Of a stretch of DNA of 64,000 nucleotides, positions 1 to 7,668 are shown one piece after another. A program made the translations under genes and the position numbers. The first letter of the stretch is position 1, and every line of letters starts with the position of its first letter. Origin of the DNA: an uncultured Cellulophaga sp. (GTDB lineage: Bacteria > Bacteroidota > Bacteroidia > Flavobacteriales > Flavobacteriaceae); NCBI GenBank assembly GCA_947492955.1, contig CANLOV010000003.1:248001-312000 (forward strand). The letters are read 5' to 3'. The notes below the pieces were generated by a model that was not told where the DNA came from, made no database searches, and saw only the letters and a list, made by a program, of their open reading frames with translations.

Positions 1-62
1 TCTTGTGCTAAGGATAATAATGGTAAAAACATCATAAAAAAAGCAGTTGCTTTATACTTCAT
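1..62 (-). CDS. N-terminus of a secreted protein, cut by the window edge
   Basis: Reading leftward from an ATG at 62-60, the first 20 codons give MKYKATAFFMMFLPLLSLAQ, a typical flavobacterial type I signal peptide: positive start, hydrophobic core and a cleavage site just before or after the final AQ. The rest lies outside the window, so function cannot be judged. It follows the K+ channel gene on the same strand with an 86-bp gap and may be the last member of that operon or have its own promoter. That the reading frame is real is inferred from the signal-peptide pattern alone. Confidence 0.6.
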   Translation of the reverse strand, partial: MKYKATAFFMMFLPLLSLAQ

Positions 63-148
63 ACGGTATCTTTTTTGTGAAAAATCTTATAAAAACAGCA
101 ATATCATAAAAATATTTAACCAAATCAAGGTTTTTTATTAAAAAATAT

Positions 149-1159
149 TCATAATTCTATATGAAACATTTCATTTAACTTTTTAATCTGTTCTGGTCTT
201 CCCAAAACAATTACCTTACTCTTGGGTTCTAATTTTAAATCTGCTTCCGGATTTACAATATATTCTCCGTCTGGCGCTATATAACCAATAATGGTACACC
301 CTGTTTTATTTCTTAAATCTAAATCTCTTATAGAGTTACATTCTATTTGATCCGAAAAATCTTCTATGGCTACTTCTTCTAAATTTGTGGTGTGTTTACC
401 TTCTATAGATAATTTATCCATAAACGTAATTAAATCTGGCATTACAACTAAAGATGCCATATAATCTCCTCCTATTTTATCTGGCATTATTACTTTGTTT
501 GCTCCTGCCAAGCGTAATTTATTTTGAGAAGTTATTTGTGATGCTCTACTTATTATAAACAAATCTTTATTCATTTGTCTTGCAGATAATACCACAAACA
601 AATTAGCAGCATCATCTGGCAATGCTGTTATTAAATATTGAGCTCTTTCTATCCCTGCTGCAATTAGAACCTCATCTTCATTACCATCACCTTCTATAAA
701 AAGATGTTCATCTTCGTGTTTTTCAATTACTTCTTTATCTTTTTCTATAATAACAAAAGAGCGGCCATATGCTTGTAATTTTTCTGATGCTTGTATACCG
801 TTACGTCCGTAACCACATAAAATCACATGGTTCGTAAGACTACTAATTTTGTTTTTCACTTTCTTCTTTTTTAAAAGTTGTAATGAGTTTTTACTTAGAA
901 TATATTCTGTTATTACAGATATTGCATATGCGAATATAAATACGCTAGATATAATTAATAATACCGTAAATATTTTACCTACATCATCTAATGGTTTTTG
1001 CTCAGAAAAGCCTACTGTTGTTACCGTAATAACAGTCATATAAAAAGCTTCTATCCAAGAATAGCCTTCTAAAAATCGATACCCTAGAACTCCTGTAAGG
1101 ATTACGACTAACACTAAAAAAAGTGCTGTATATATTCTTGACCTAAAAAGTTTAATCAT
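149..1159 (-). CDS. Potassium channel protein with RCK (TrkA) domains
   Basis: This 336-residue protein is a two-helix K+ channel of the MthK/Kch type. TM1 is at about residues 10-30, the pore loop carries the selectivity filter TVTTVGF (45-51), and TM2 is at about 63-88. A cytoplasmic RCK module follows, with a Rossmann fold and nucleotide-binding motif GYGRNG (116-121, up to about 230), then a TrkA-C-like ligand domain (about 255-335). The filter reads TVGF rather than the commoner TVGYGD, a variant compatible with K+ selectivity. It probably acts in the inner membrane in K+ homeostasis, gated by a bound ligand or ion. It starts 2 bp after the PspC gene and is surely co-transcribed with it. 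The class is certain; the gating ligand is unknown. Confidence 0.9.
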   Translation of the reverse strand: MIKLFRSRIYTALFLVLVVILTGVLGYRFLEGYSWIEAFYMTVITVTTVGFSEQKPLDDVGKIFTVLLIISSVFIFAYAISVITEYILSKNSLQLLKKKKVKNKISSLTNHVILCGYGRNGIQASEKLQAYGRSFVIIEKDKEVIEKHEDEHLFIEGDGNEDEVLIAAGIERAQYLITALPDDAANLFVVLSARQMNKDLFIISRASQITSQNKLRLAGANKVIMPDKIGGDYMASLVVMPDLITFMDKLSIEGKHTTNLEEVAIEDFSDQIECNSIRDLDLRNKTGCTIIGYIAPDGEYIVNPEADLKLEPKSKVIVLGRPEQIKKLNEMFHIEL

Positions 1160-1161
1160 AA

Positions 1162-1389
1162 TTACAAATCAAAAACAGAGGTTCTTTTCGTATATATTAA
1201 ATCTTTAATTTTTAACCAAAATGCTAAAAACAAATACAATGCAAAACCAAAACCTAGCGTAAAAAAAGCCAAGTAAATAAAAGAAGTTCGTACTACTTTA
1301 GCTCGTATCCCTATACGCTCTGCAATACGCCTACAAACCTCAAAGCCTCTTTTTTGGAAATAATAAAGTACCTGATAAAAAATATTCAT
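1162..1389 (-). CDS. Small PspC-domain membrane protein
   Basis: This 75-residue protein has an N-terminal amphipathic PspC-like section with the pattern CRRIAERIGIRAKVVRTSFI (19-38). A strongly hydrophobic segment (about 37-62) then runs across the membrane, followed by a charged tail. PspC domains sense or bind at the cytoplasmic membrane in the phage-shock response of proteobacteria; in Bacteroidota such single-domain versions are common but uncharacterised. It sits between DUF2851 (9 bp upstream) and the K+ channel (2 bp downstream) in one minus-strand operon, which suggests a membrane-related role. The family is recognised from sequence; the role is inferred. Confidence 0.8.
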   Translation of the reverse strand: MNIFYQVLYYFQKRGFEVCRRIAERIGIRAKVVRTSFIYLAFFTLGFGFALYLFLAFWLKIKDLIYTKRTSVFDL

Positions 1390-1398
1390 ATGTTAAAA

Positions 1399-2682
1399 TT
1401 AAGCTTTTCCACTTAATAAACTATTACCTACCACACATTGTAAGCATTTATTTTTAGTACAATACTCGTTGTACAATTGCAGTAAAGCTTGACTTTCCTT
1501 TGCATTTTTTACTGCTACATTACATTCTCTAAAACCTGATATAATATTATTTTCTTCTTTTTTTAAGCTTTCTACTATTCTAATAATATCTTCATTTATA
1601 TCTTTTCCTATATAATTAGCATAGCAAAATTTTAATGGAATTATCGTATTAATAACTATAAGGTCTATAAATTTTTTAGATACCTTTTTTACACTCTTTT
1701 TAGATACTTTCCCAAAAGTATAATGTGTATCCCAATATTCACTGGCAGTTACATTAAAAATATCATAAATTTCTTCTAGTGAATTAACAGCAATAAGCTT
1801 ACTAAATATATTTTGATGTGCCGCGTACAAATGAGCCAATTGAGACAATCTTATGGTTGGAAAATTATTTGGTCTTAATTTAAAAAATGCTGGCTTTTGT
1901 ACTCCTTCATCTTGCAAACTATATTTATGTTTTAAAAACAGGTATTCTTTTTCTTGGTTTATATAATAAACATCTACAATACTATCATCATTATAAAAAC
2001 CAGCTAAACCAAAAAGAATACTTTCTAATTTAGGTGCACTATGCTGTATTTTTCTAACCACAGAAAAATCTAACACTTGTCCAATACTAAAGAACGATTC
2101 TGCATTTATTTTAGAACCAAAATTCCTCATTAACATTACAAACAATACTTTTTCCCAATCGTTATTAGATGTTTGTAATAATTTATAAACCAAAGAAGAT
2201 TTTTGCTCTAAACGCTCAAAATATAATCGTTCTAACCAATTTTTAAATGCAAAAGAAGAAACGGAGTTTATGTCTTTTTCACAATTAACAAAAGACTTTA
2301 TATCCTTATTAAAAAGAGAATTATAAGCAACTAGCAATTCATCAGAAATATAATTTTTTAAAGCAAGGGTTGGTATCTTAGTATTATCATTTCTAAAAAC
2401 ATCTAAATTATCTTCCCAAACCACATGTAAAATAACATTATTATAATTCTCGTCTTTTTCGTGATGGTGCGCATACCAATCCGACGATTGTACATGTATT
2501 TCTACATTACCAGCCCACATTTGCCCGTCAATATTAATTTTAGCATTAAAAAAATCTGGACCCGATAAATGATTATGAGCCCCTATATTTTCTATTTCTA
2601 TAGCCTGCCCTTTAGTAGTTTTTAAATCTGCCAATCTAAGTTGTTTGTATTTCCAAACAAAGTGCAATATATCTTCACGCAT
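1399..2682 (-). CDS. DUF2851 family protein
   Basis: This is a 427-residue soluble protein of the DUF2851 family, nearly confined to Bacteroidota. The N-terminal part carries the conserved stretch around SGPDFFNAKI and GNVEIHVQSSDWYAHHHEKD (about 41-77), rich in His, Asp and Trp, which resembles a nuclease-like or metal-binding core. The C-terminus has a Cys cluster (CTKNKCLQC). There is no signal peptide. Some authors place the family near PD-(D/E)XK folds, but I treat the function as unknown. It is the first gene of the minus-strand operon leading to PspC and the K+ channel, and is separated from the rhodanese gene upstream by a strong terminator. Confidence 0.8.
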   Translation of the reverse strand: MREDILHFVWKYKQLRLADLKTTKGQAIEIENIGAHNHLSGPDFFNAKINIDGQMWAGNVEIHVQSSDWYAHHHEKDENYNNVILHVVWEDNLDVFRNDNTKIPTLALKNYISDELLVAYNSLFNKDIKSFVNCEKDINSVSSFAFKNWLERLYFERLEQKSSLVYKLLQTSNNDWEKVLFVMLMRNFGSKINAESFFSIGQVLDFSVVRKIQHSAPKLESILFGLAGFYNDDSIVDVYYINQEKEYLFLKHKYSLQDEGVQKPAFFKLRPNNFPTIRLSQLAHLYAAHQNIFSKLIAVNSLEEIYDIFNVTASEYWDTHYTFGKVSKKSVKKVSKKFIDLIVINTIIPLKFCYANYIGKDINEDIIRIVESLKKEENNIISGFRECNVAVKNAKESQALLQLYNEYCTKNKCLQCVVGNSLLSGKA

Positions 2683-2695
2683 TGGTCTAAAATAG

Positions 2696-2744
2696 AAAAA
2701 TCTTACTACTTACAGAAATACACCATGCAAGTAGTAAGATTTTT
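2696..2744 (-). terminator. Intrinsic terminator after the rhodanese gene
   Basis: A perfect 16-bp inverted repeat (2696-2711 with 2729-2744, loop 17 nt) has A/T runs on both outer flanks, so it could act in both directions. It lies just after the stop of the minus-strand rhodanese gene and before the DUF2851 start, separating the two transcripts. Confidence 0.85.
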
Positions 2745-2765
2745 TATGTAATAAAACTTAATTTT

Positions 2766-3077
2766 TTATTCTGCTACATCACCTTCCCAATTCATAAAAC
2801 CACCTTCTAAGTTATAAGCATTAGCAAAACCTAACTGATCCATAATATCACAAGCTTTACCACTACGTGCTCCTGATCTACAATACACGTAGTAATTTTT
2901 ACTTTTATCTAATTTTTCCAATTCATCTAAAAACTCTTGCCCTTTATGAATATCTAAATTAGTAGCCCCAGGAATGTATCCTTCTTCTACTTCTTCTTCT
3001 GTTCTTACATCTAAAATAAACGAGTTTTCATCTTTCTCTAATTGCTCTTCCCACTCTATTTGTGATAAATCTGCCAT
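2766..3077 (-). CDS. Single-domain rhodanese-like protein
   Basis: This 103-residue cytoplasmic protein is made of one rhodanese fold. The active-site loop CRSGAR holds the presumed catalytic Cys66, with LDVRTEEEVEEGYIPGATN (22-40) as the usual CH2A motif. Such proteins carry a persulfide sulfur for transfer to acceptors; the physiological partner is unknown. The frame is open up to 3155, but the rhodanese homology starts at MADLSQ, so the start is set at 3077; the extra upstream residues are hydrophobic and unlike any rhodanese. It stands alone between a terminator and the divergent MarR gene. Confidence 0.88.
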   Translation of the reverse strand: MADLSQIEWEEQLEKDENSFILDVRTEEEVEEGYIPGATNLDIHKGQEFLDELEKLDKSKNYYVYCRSGARSGKACDIMDQLGFANAYNLEGGFMNWEGDVAE

Positions 3078-3244
3078 ATTATTTGTATTTAAAGCTATAA
3101 AATTAAAATAATAATTTAACAAATAGTATACCAAGTCATTAATAACTTTAAGCACAAGGCTAAAACTCTAGTAATTTAAGCCTCTTTTAATTTTTTAACA
3201 CAAATTTAATACCCAAAAGATGTTTCATATAATATCTAATGACT

Positions 3245-3252
3245 TATATTTG
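3245..3252 (+). promoter_or_regulatory. Candidate -7 box for the MarR gene
   Basis: TATATTTG fits the Bacteroidota -7 consensus TAnnTTTG. It lies inside the longer open frame that begins at 3239, so if used, transcription starts near 3258 and the MarR protein must start at the internal ATG at 3275. No good TTG -33 element is visible; TTT at 3223-3225 sits 19 nt upstream. Confidence 0.5.
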
Positions 3253-3274
3253 TATAGACAAATGTTGTATAGAC

Positions 3275-3721
3275 ATGAATGTAGAAACTATTATAAAGAC
3301 AGATAAAAAAATTCCAATTGAGAAAAGAACTATTATTCATATTGAGTTAGTTAATTCTAAATTAAATGAAGCAATAACTACTGCTTTAAAATCCTATGAT
3401 ATTTCTATACAACAATTTAATGTGCTTAGAATTTTAAGAGGGCAAAATGGTAAGCCAGCAAATCTTGGCACCATTAATGAAAGAATGGTTACTAAAATGA
3501 GTAATACCACACGGTTAGTAGACAAACTAATTTTAAAGAATTATGCAAAACGTGCCACCTGCGAATCTAATAGAAGAAAAATAGAAATAAGTATTACTTC
3601 CGATGGAGAAAAAGCATTAAAAAAAATAGATGTTATTGTATCTAAGGTAGAAAAAGAACTAGTTCATAATTTCACTGAAAAGGAATTAGAACTATTAAAT
3701 AAATTATTAGATAAGTTTTAA
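3275..3721 (+). CDS. MarR family transcriptional regulator
   Basis: This 148-residue winged-helix repressor-type regulator has a dimerisation helix at about 20-40. The helix-turn-helix and wing run from about 48 to 110, including ISIQQFNVLRILRG, a recognition region around MSNTTRLVDKL, and the wing basic stretch ESNRRKIEIS. C-terminal dimer helices end at LLDKF. The frame is open from an ATG at 3239, but a TAnnTTTG box at 3245-3252 makes the ATG at 3275 the better start. It lies 53 bp before yceI on the same strand; this pairing recurs in flavobacteria and suggests control of yceI. The ligand is unknown. Confidence 0.85.
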   Translation: MNVETIIKTDKKIPIEKRTIIHIELVNSKLNEAITTALKSYDISIQQFNVLRILRGQNGKPANLGTINERMVTKMSNTTRLVDKLILKNYAKRATCESNRRKIEISITSDGEKALKKIDVIVSKVEKELVHNFTEKELELLNKLLDKF

Positions 3722-3774
3722 ATTATTTTATCTAATTAATCACAAATAAAAACAATTAAATAAATTAAAGAAAG

Positions 3775-4356
3775 ATGAAAAAAAGTGTATTAAGTTTAGT
3801 ATTTGCAGTTGTATTTGGATTTTCTGCAACAGCAAAAGCACCGATAGATGGTGAAAAAAAAACAGTTAAAGTTAGCGAAAGTACCGTAACATGGAAAGCC
3901 TACAAAGTAACAGGTTCTCATGAAGGAACAATTTCATTAAAAGAAGGCTCTTTACTATTTAATGGAAATAAATTAACAGGCGGAGAATTTGTAATAGATA
4001 TGACTACAATTAACACCACTGATTTAGAAGCTGGCAAAGGGAAAGAAAAATTAGATGGACATTTACATTCTGATGATTTTTTTGCTACTTCAAAAAACCC
4101 AACATCTACATTAGTTTTTACCAAAGTAGTGCCGTTTAACAAAAACTCATATACTGTAGATGGCAACCTTACTATTAAAGGAATAACAAAACCTGTTACT
4201 TTTGTAGTATCTGTATATGGTAGTAAAGCAAATGCTACTTTAAAAATAGACAGAACTAAATTTGACATTAAATATGGTTCTGGTAGTTTCTTTGATAATT
4301 TAGGAGACAAAACCATTTACGACGAGTTCGATTTAGTTGTAGATTTAGCTTTTTAA
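3775..4356 (+). CDS. YceI-family periplasmic lipid-binding protein
   Basis: This 193-residue secreted protein has a signal peptide (about 1-21, ending SATAKA). A full YceI beta-barrel (about 30-193) follows, with the family patterns STVTWKAYKVTGSHEGTI, LDGHLHSDDFF and LTIKGITKPVTF. YceI proteins bind polyisoprenoid or amide-type lipids in a lipocalin-like barrel in the periplasm; the ligand here is not predictable. It follows the MarR gene closely, probably as one transcript, and ends in a strong terminator. The length is normal for the family. Confidence 0.92.
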   Translation: MKKSVLSLVFAVVFGFSATAKAPIDGEKKTVKVSESTVTWKAYKVTGSHEGTISLKEGSLLFNGNKLTGGEFVIDMTTINTTDLEAGKGKEKLDGHLHSDDFFATSKNPTSTLVFTKVVPFNKNSYTVDGNLTIKGITKPVTFVVSVYGSKANATLKIDRTKFDIKYGSGSFFDNLGDKTIYDEFDLVVDLAF

Positions 4357-4376
4357 ATATAAAAACCCCACAACAC

Positions 4377-4421
4377 ACCCTCTCATTTTTAAGATTTTAA
4401 AAAAGAGAGGGTATTTTTTTT
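4377..4421 (+). terminator. Intrinsic terminator after yceI
   Basis: ACCCTCTC at 4377-4384 pairs with GAGAGGGT at 4405-4412, extended inward by A/T pairs, followed by a run of T. It separates the MarR-yceI transcript from the trp leader. Confidence 0.85.
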
Positions 4422-4429
4422 AGTTGCTA

Positions 4430-4460
4430 TTTGTTAATTTAAAATTCCTTCATATATTTG
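4430..4460 (+). promoter_or_regulatory. trp operon promoter (TTTG / TATATTTG)
   Basis: A -33 element TTTG (4430-4433) and a -7 box TATATTTG (4453-4460) are 19 nt apart, an excellent match to the Bacteroidota housekeeping promoter. The expected start of transcription is around 4465-4468, only a few bases before the leader peptide ATG at 4469, so the leader mRNA should be leaderless or nearly so. Confidence 0.75.
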
Positions 4461-4468
4461 ATGCCATA

Positions 4469-4525
4469 ATGATTAATGAAAACGCAAATACATGGTGGTG
4501 GAGTAACTTACGTAAAAAGTCGTGA
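4469..4525 (+). CDS. trpL: trp operon leader peptide with a Trp-Trp-Trp run
   Basis: The 18-codon ORF MINENANTWWWSNLRKKS ends in TGA. Codons 9-11 (4493-4501) are three consecutive TGG codons, which is highly improbable by chance immediately before a trp operon. It acts as the sensor of charged tRNA-Trp: a ribosome stalled at the TGG run leaves the downstream antiterminator strand (from 4519) free, while a ribosome at the stop codon (4523-4525) covers it. The ORF lies directly after a strong promoter and upstream of a terminator hairpin. The peptide itself probably has no other function. Confidence 0.88.
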   Translation: MINENANTWWWSNLRKKS

Positions 4526-4573
4526 GCAAAGCACCATTGTAATTATATTATAAAAAAGGCTTGTCATCACGAC
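4519..4573 (+). promoter_or_regulatory. Antiterminator of the trp attenuator
   Basis: GTCGTGA (4519-4525) is exactly complementary to TCACGAC (4567-4573). Pairing continues, with small bulges, between GCAAAGC (4526-4532) and the segment 4559-4565. This structure uses the left arm, loop and start of the right arm of the terminator hairpin, so the two folds exclude each other. The left strand overlaps the leader stop codon, as an attenuation model requires. Confidence 0.75.
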
Positions 4574-4583
4574 AAGCCTTTTT
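4553..4583 (+). terminator. trp attenuator terminator hairpin
   Basis: A perfect 13-bp stem (AAAAAGGCTTGTC, 4553-4565, with 4571-4583) and a 5-nt loop are followed by a T-rich tail. It lies 71 bp before trpE and would stop transcription when Trp is plentiful. Confidence 0.88.
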
Positions 4584-4654
4584 CTATTTTTATTATTTTT
4601 CATTTTACCATAAAACAATAATTGCTTTTGCATAAGAAATAAAAAACAATTGAT

Positions 4655-6052
4655 ATGAAATATCAACTTAAAACATACAATAAAAAAATTCTTGCGGATA
4701 CTATTACACCCGTTAGTGTTTATTTAAAAATAAGAGATAAATTCCCCAATAGTATTCTTTTAGAGAGCAGTGATTACCATGCAAACGACAATAGTTTTTC
4801 TTATATCTGTTGCAACCCTATAGCTTCTATAAAGGTTGATAAAGAAGTTGTTGTACAACAATTTCCTGATGGCACTACTGAAGAAATAAATATTACCAAA
4901 GAAACCGATATCCCTTTAATTTTAAACGATTTTAGTCAAAAATTTTCGGCTCCAAATACAGACTTTAAATTTATTAATAACGGTCTTTTTGGATATATGG
5001 CATATGATGCGGTACGATATTACGAAGATGTAGAAATTAGTAAAAAACAAGGAAACACAGGCATTCCTGATATTTACTATGCTGTATACCAAAATATTAT
5101 AGCTATAAATCATTTTAAAAATGAAGCCTACCTTTTTGCACATTGTTACGAATCTGATAACAATATTGCAGAAATAGAACATATTTTAAATGTAAAAAAC
5201 TTTGCTACTTATAACTTTAAAAAAGAAGGAGAACGCACTTCTAACTTAGAAGATGCAGAATACAAAGAACACGTAGCATTAGCAAAAAAGCATTGCCAAA
5301 GAGGCGATGTTTTTCAATTGGTATTATCTCGTAGGTTTTCTCAAGGCTTTAAAGGAGACGAATTTAATGTATACAGGGCACTACGTTCTATAAACCCTTC
5401 TCCTTATTTATTCTATTTTGATTACGGAGATTTTAAAATCTTTGGTAGTTCGCCAGAAGCACAATTAATTGTAGCAGATGGTAAAGCAGAAATACATCCT
5501 ATTGCTGGTACTTTTAAAAGAACCGGAAATGATGAACAAGATGCTGTTTTAGCTAAAAAACTAACTCAAGACGAAAAAGAAAATAGTGAGCATGTAATGT
5601 TAGTAGATTTAGCCAGAAATGACCTTAGTAGAAACGGAAGTATGGTTAATGTAGAAAACTATAGAGAAGTACAATTCTTTTCGCATGTAATACATTTAGT
5701 TTCTAAAGTTACAGGACAAAAGAAAAAAGATATCCCAACAATGAAAGTCGTTGCAGATACTTTCCCAGCTGGTACATTAAGTGGAGCACCAAAACACATG
5801 GCAATGCAGCTAATAGAAAAATACGAAAAAACAAGTCGTGGATACTATGGTGGTGCCATTGGTTTTATGGACTTTAATGGCAATTTTAACCATGCCATTA
5901 TGATCCGTACTTTCTTAAGTAAAAATCACGAATTACATTACCAAGCAGGAGCTGGTTTAGTAGCCGCTTCTAACCCAGAAGACGAATTACAAGAAACATA
6001 CAACAAACTTGGTGCATTAACCAAAGCATTAGAAATAGCAGAAACAATTTAG
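4655..6052 (+). CDS. trpE: Anthranilate synthase component I
   Basis: This 465-residue enzyme converts chorismate and ammonia (from TrpG) to anthranilate, the committed step of tryptophan synthesis. The N-terminal domain has LLESSDY (35-41), matching the LLES element that binds feedback-inhibiting Trp in other TrpE proteins. The C-terminal chorismate-binding domain has the expected GSSPEAQL, PIAGTFKRTG, HVMLVDLARNDL and FPAGTLSGAPK motifs. It is the first structural gene after the attenuator and is separated from trpG by 2 bp, favouring translational coupling and a stoichiometric TrpE-TrpG complex. TrpE is preferred over PabB because of the full trp operon and the LLES motif. Confidence 0.97.
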   Translation: MKYQLKTYNKKILADTITPVSVYLKIRDKFPNSILLESSDYHANDNSFSYICCNPIASIKVDKEVVVQQFPDGTTEEINITKETDIPLILNDFSQKFSAPNTDFKFINNGLFGYMAYDAVRYYEDVEISKKQGNTGIPDIYYAVYQNIIAINHFKNEAYLFAHCYESDNNIAEIEHILNVKNFATYNFKKEGERTSNLEDAEYKEHVALAKKHCQRGDVFQLVLSRRFSQGFKGDEFNVYRALRSINPSPYLFYFDYGDFKIFGSSPEAQLIVADGKAEIHPIAGTFKRTGNDEQDAVLAKKLTQDEKENSEHVMLVDLARNDLSRNGSMVNVENYREVQFFSHVIHLVSKVTGQKKKDIPTMKVVADTFPAGTLSGAPKHMAMQLIEKYEKTSRGYYGGAIGFMDFNGNFNHAIMIRTFLSKNHELHYQAGAGLVAASNPEDELQETYNKLGALTKALEIAETI

Positions 6053-6054
6053 TT

Positions 6055-6618
6055 ATGAAGAAAATTTTAGTCATAGATAACTACGATAGTTTTACCTACA
6101 ATCTGGTTCACTATTTAGAAGATTTAAATTGTGAGGTTATTGTAAAACGAAACGACCAGCTAGATTTAAATGAAGTAGAAGCTTTTGATAAAATAGTGCT
6201 TTCTCCAGGACCTGGAATACCAGACGAAGCAGGCTTATTAAAAGAAATTATAGCAACATACGCGCCTACTAAAAGTATTTTTGGGGTTTGTTTAGGACAA
6301 CAAGCTATAGCAGAAGTATTTGGAGGTTCCTTAATAAACTTAGACCAAGTATACCATGGTATTGCTACCAAAATAGATATTACAAAAAAAGATATTTTAT
6401 TTGATGGCTTACCTAATGAGATTGAAGTTGGTCGTTACCATTCTTGGGTTGTAAACCCAGAATTACCAGAAGTTTTAGAAGCTACTTCTTTTGATAAAAA
6501 CGGACAAGTAATGTCTTTACGCCATAAAGAATATGATGTTTGCGCTGTGCAATACCACCCAGAATCGGTATTAACACCACAAGGCAAAAAAATATTAGAA
6601 AATTGGGTTAAAAGCTAA
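6055..6618 (+). CDS. trpG: Anthranilate synthase glutaminase subunit
   Basis: This 187-residue class I glutamine amidotransferase feeds ammonia to TrpE. The nucleophile is Cys79 in GVCLGQQ; the other triad members are His168 and Glu170 in QYHPES. The oxyanion region SPGPGIP (50-56) is present. It is a stand-alone subunit, not fused to TrpD as in some enterobacteria. It starts 2 bp after trpE. In organisms with one such subunit it may also serve PabB; that cannot be judged here. Confidence 0.96.
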   Translation: MKKILVIDNYDSFTYNLVHYLEDLNCEVIVKRNDQLDLNEVEAFDKIVLSPGPGIPDEAGLLKEIIATYAPTKSIFGVCLGQQAIAEVFGGSLINLDQVYHGIATKIDITKKDILFDGLPNEIEVGRYHSWVVNPELPEVLEATSFDKNGQVMSLRHKEYDVCAVQYHPESVLTPQGKKILENWVKS

Positions 6619-6651
6619 CACAAGCAAAAAGATTTACTTAATACTACAAAT

Positions 6652-7647
6652 ATGAAAGACATATTAAACAAACTTATAAATCACGATATTCTTCCTAAAG
6701 AAGATGCTAAACAAGTACTGGTTAATATTGCTAAGGGCAATTACAACCCAAGTCAAATAGCAGCTTTTTTAACGGTATATATGATGCGTAGCATTACTAT
6801 AGAAGAATTAGAAGGTTTCCGTGATGCGCTGTTAGAATTATGCTTAGCTGTAGATTTATCTGCCTATAACCCTATAGATTTATGCGGTACAGGTGGCGAT
6901 GGCAAAGACACTTTTAATATTTCTACACTAGCTTCTTTTGTAACTGCTGGCGCGGGTATAAAAGTAACCAAACACGGTAACTATGGTGTTTCCTCTTCAT
7001 GTGGTAGTAGCAATGTAATGGAGTTCTTAGGTATTAAGTTTAGTAATGATACTGGCTTTTTAGAAAAATCTATCGAAGAAGCCGGTATTTGTGTTTTACA
7101 CGCACCCCTTTTTCATCCTGCTATGAAAAATGTAGCTCCTATTCGTAAAGAATTAGCCGTAAAAACATTTTTTAATATGTTAGGCCCTATGGTTAACCCT
7201 GCTTTTCCTAAAAACCAAATGGTAGGTGTTTTTAACTTAGAACTAGCACGTATGTATGGGTATTTATATCAGCAAACAGATAAAAATTTTACCGTACTGC
7301 ATGCCCTCGATGGTTACGACGAAATTTCTTTAACCGGAAACACCAAAACAATATCTAATAATACGGAAAGCATGATAAAACCTTCTGATTTTGGTGTAGA
7401 TACCATTTTACAATCAGATATATATGGTGGCGATACCGTAGAAGGTTCGGCTCAAATATTCTTAAATATATTACAAGGAAAAGGAACCACACCACAAAAC
7501 AACGTAGTATGCGCCAACGCTGGTGTTGCAATAGCCACTGTGGAAAATTGCAGTATTAAAGATGGTTTCTTAAAAGCACAAGAATCCTTAGCTAGCGGAA
7601 AAGCATTAGCTACCTTAAAAAAATTACAGGCATTAAGCGCCATATAA
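6652..7647 (+). CDS. trpD: Anthranilate phosphoribosyltransferase
   Basis: This 331-residue enzyme transfers phosphoribosyl from PRPP to anthranilate. The PRPP-binding motif GTGGDG is at 79-84, KHGN at 107-110, the serine-rich SSSCGSSNVME follows, and the helix motif NMLGPMVNP is in the C-terminal domain. The length is normal. It is the third gene of the trp operon, 33 bp after trpG, with no internal promoter or terminator evident. Confidence 0.97.
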   Translation: MKDILNKLINHDILPKEDAKQVLVNIAKGNYNPSQIAAFLTVYMMRSITIEELEGFRDALLELCLAVDLSAYNPIDLCGTGGDGKDTFNISTLASFVTAGAGIKVTKHGNYGVSSSCGSSNVMEFLGIKFSNDTGFLEKSIEEAGICVLHAPLFHPAMKNVAPIRKELAVKTFFNMLGPMVNPAFPKNQMVGVFNLELARMYGYLYQQTDKNFTVLHALDGYDEISLTGNTKTISNNTESMIKPSDFGVDTILQSDIYGGDTVEGSAQIFLNILQGKGTTPQNNVVCANAGVAIATVENCSIKDGFLKAQESLASGKALATLKKLQALSAI

Positions 7648-7668
7648 TTAATATTACTAGATATAGCC

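Noticed and set aside
3239..3274. Longer MarR protein starting at 3239.
   Set aside because: A TAnnTTTG promoter box falls inside this extension and the extra residues (Cys-rich) are not typical for the family.
3918..4316. Long antisense ORF inside yceI.
   Set aside because: Shadow frame of a well-conserved gene, without any family pattern. The same applies to the other ORFs opposite trpG, trpD, trpC, ftsH and pyc.
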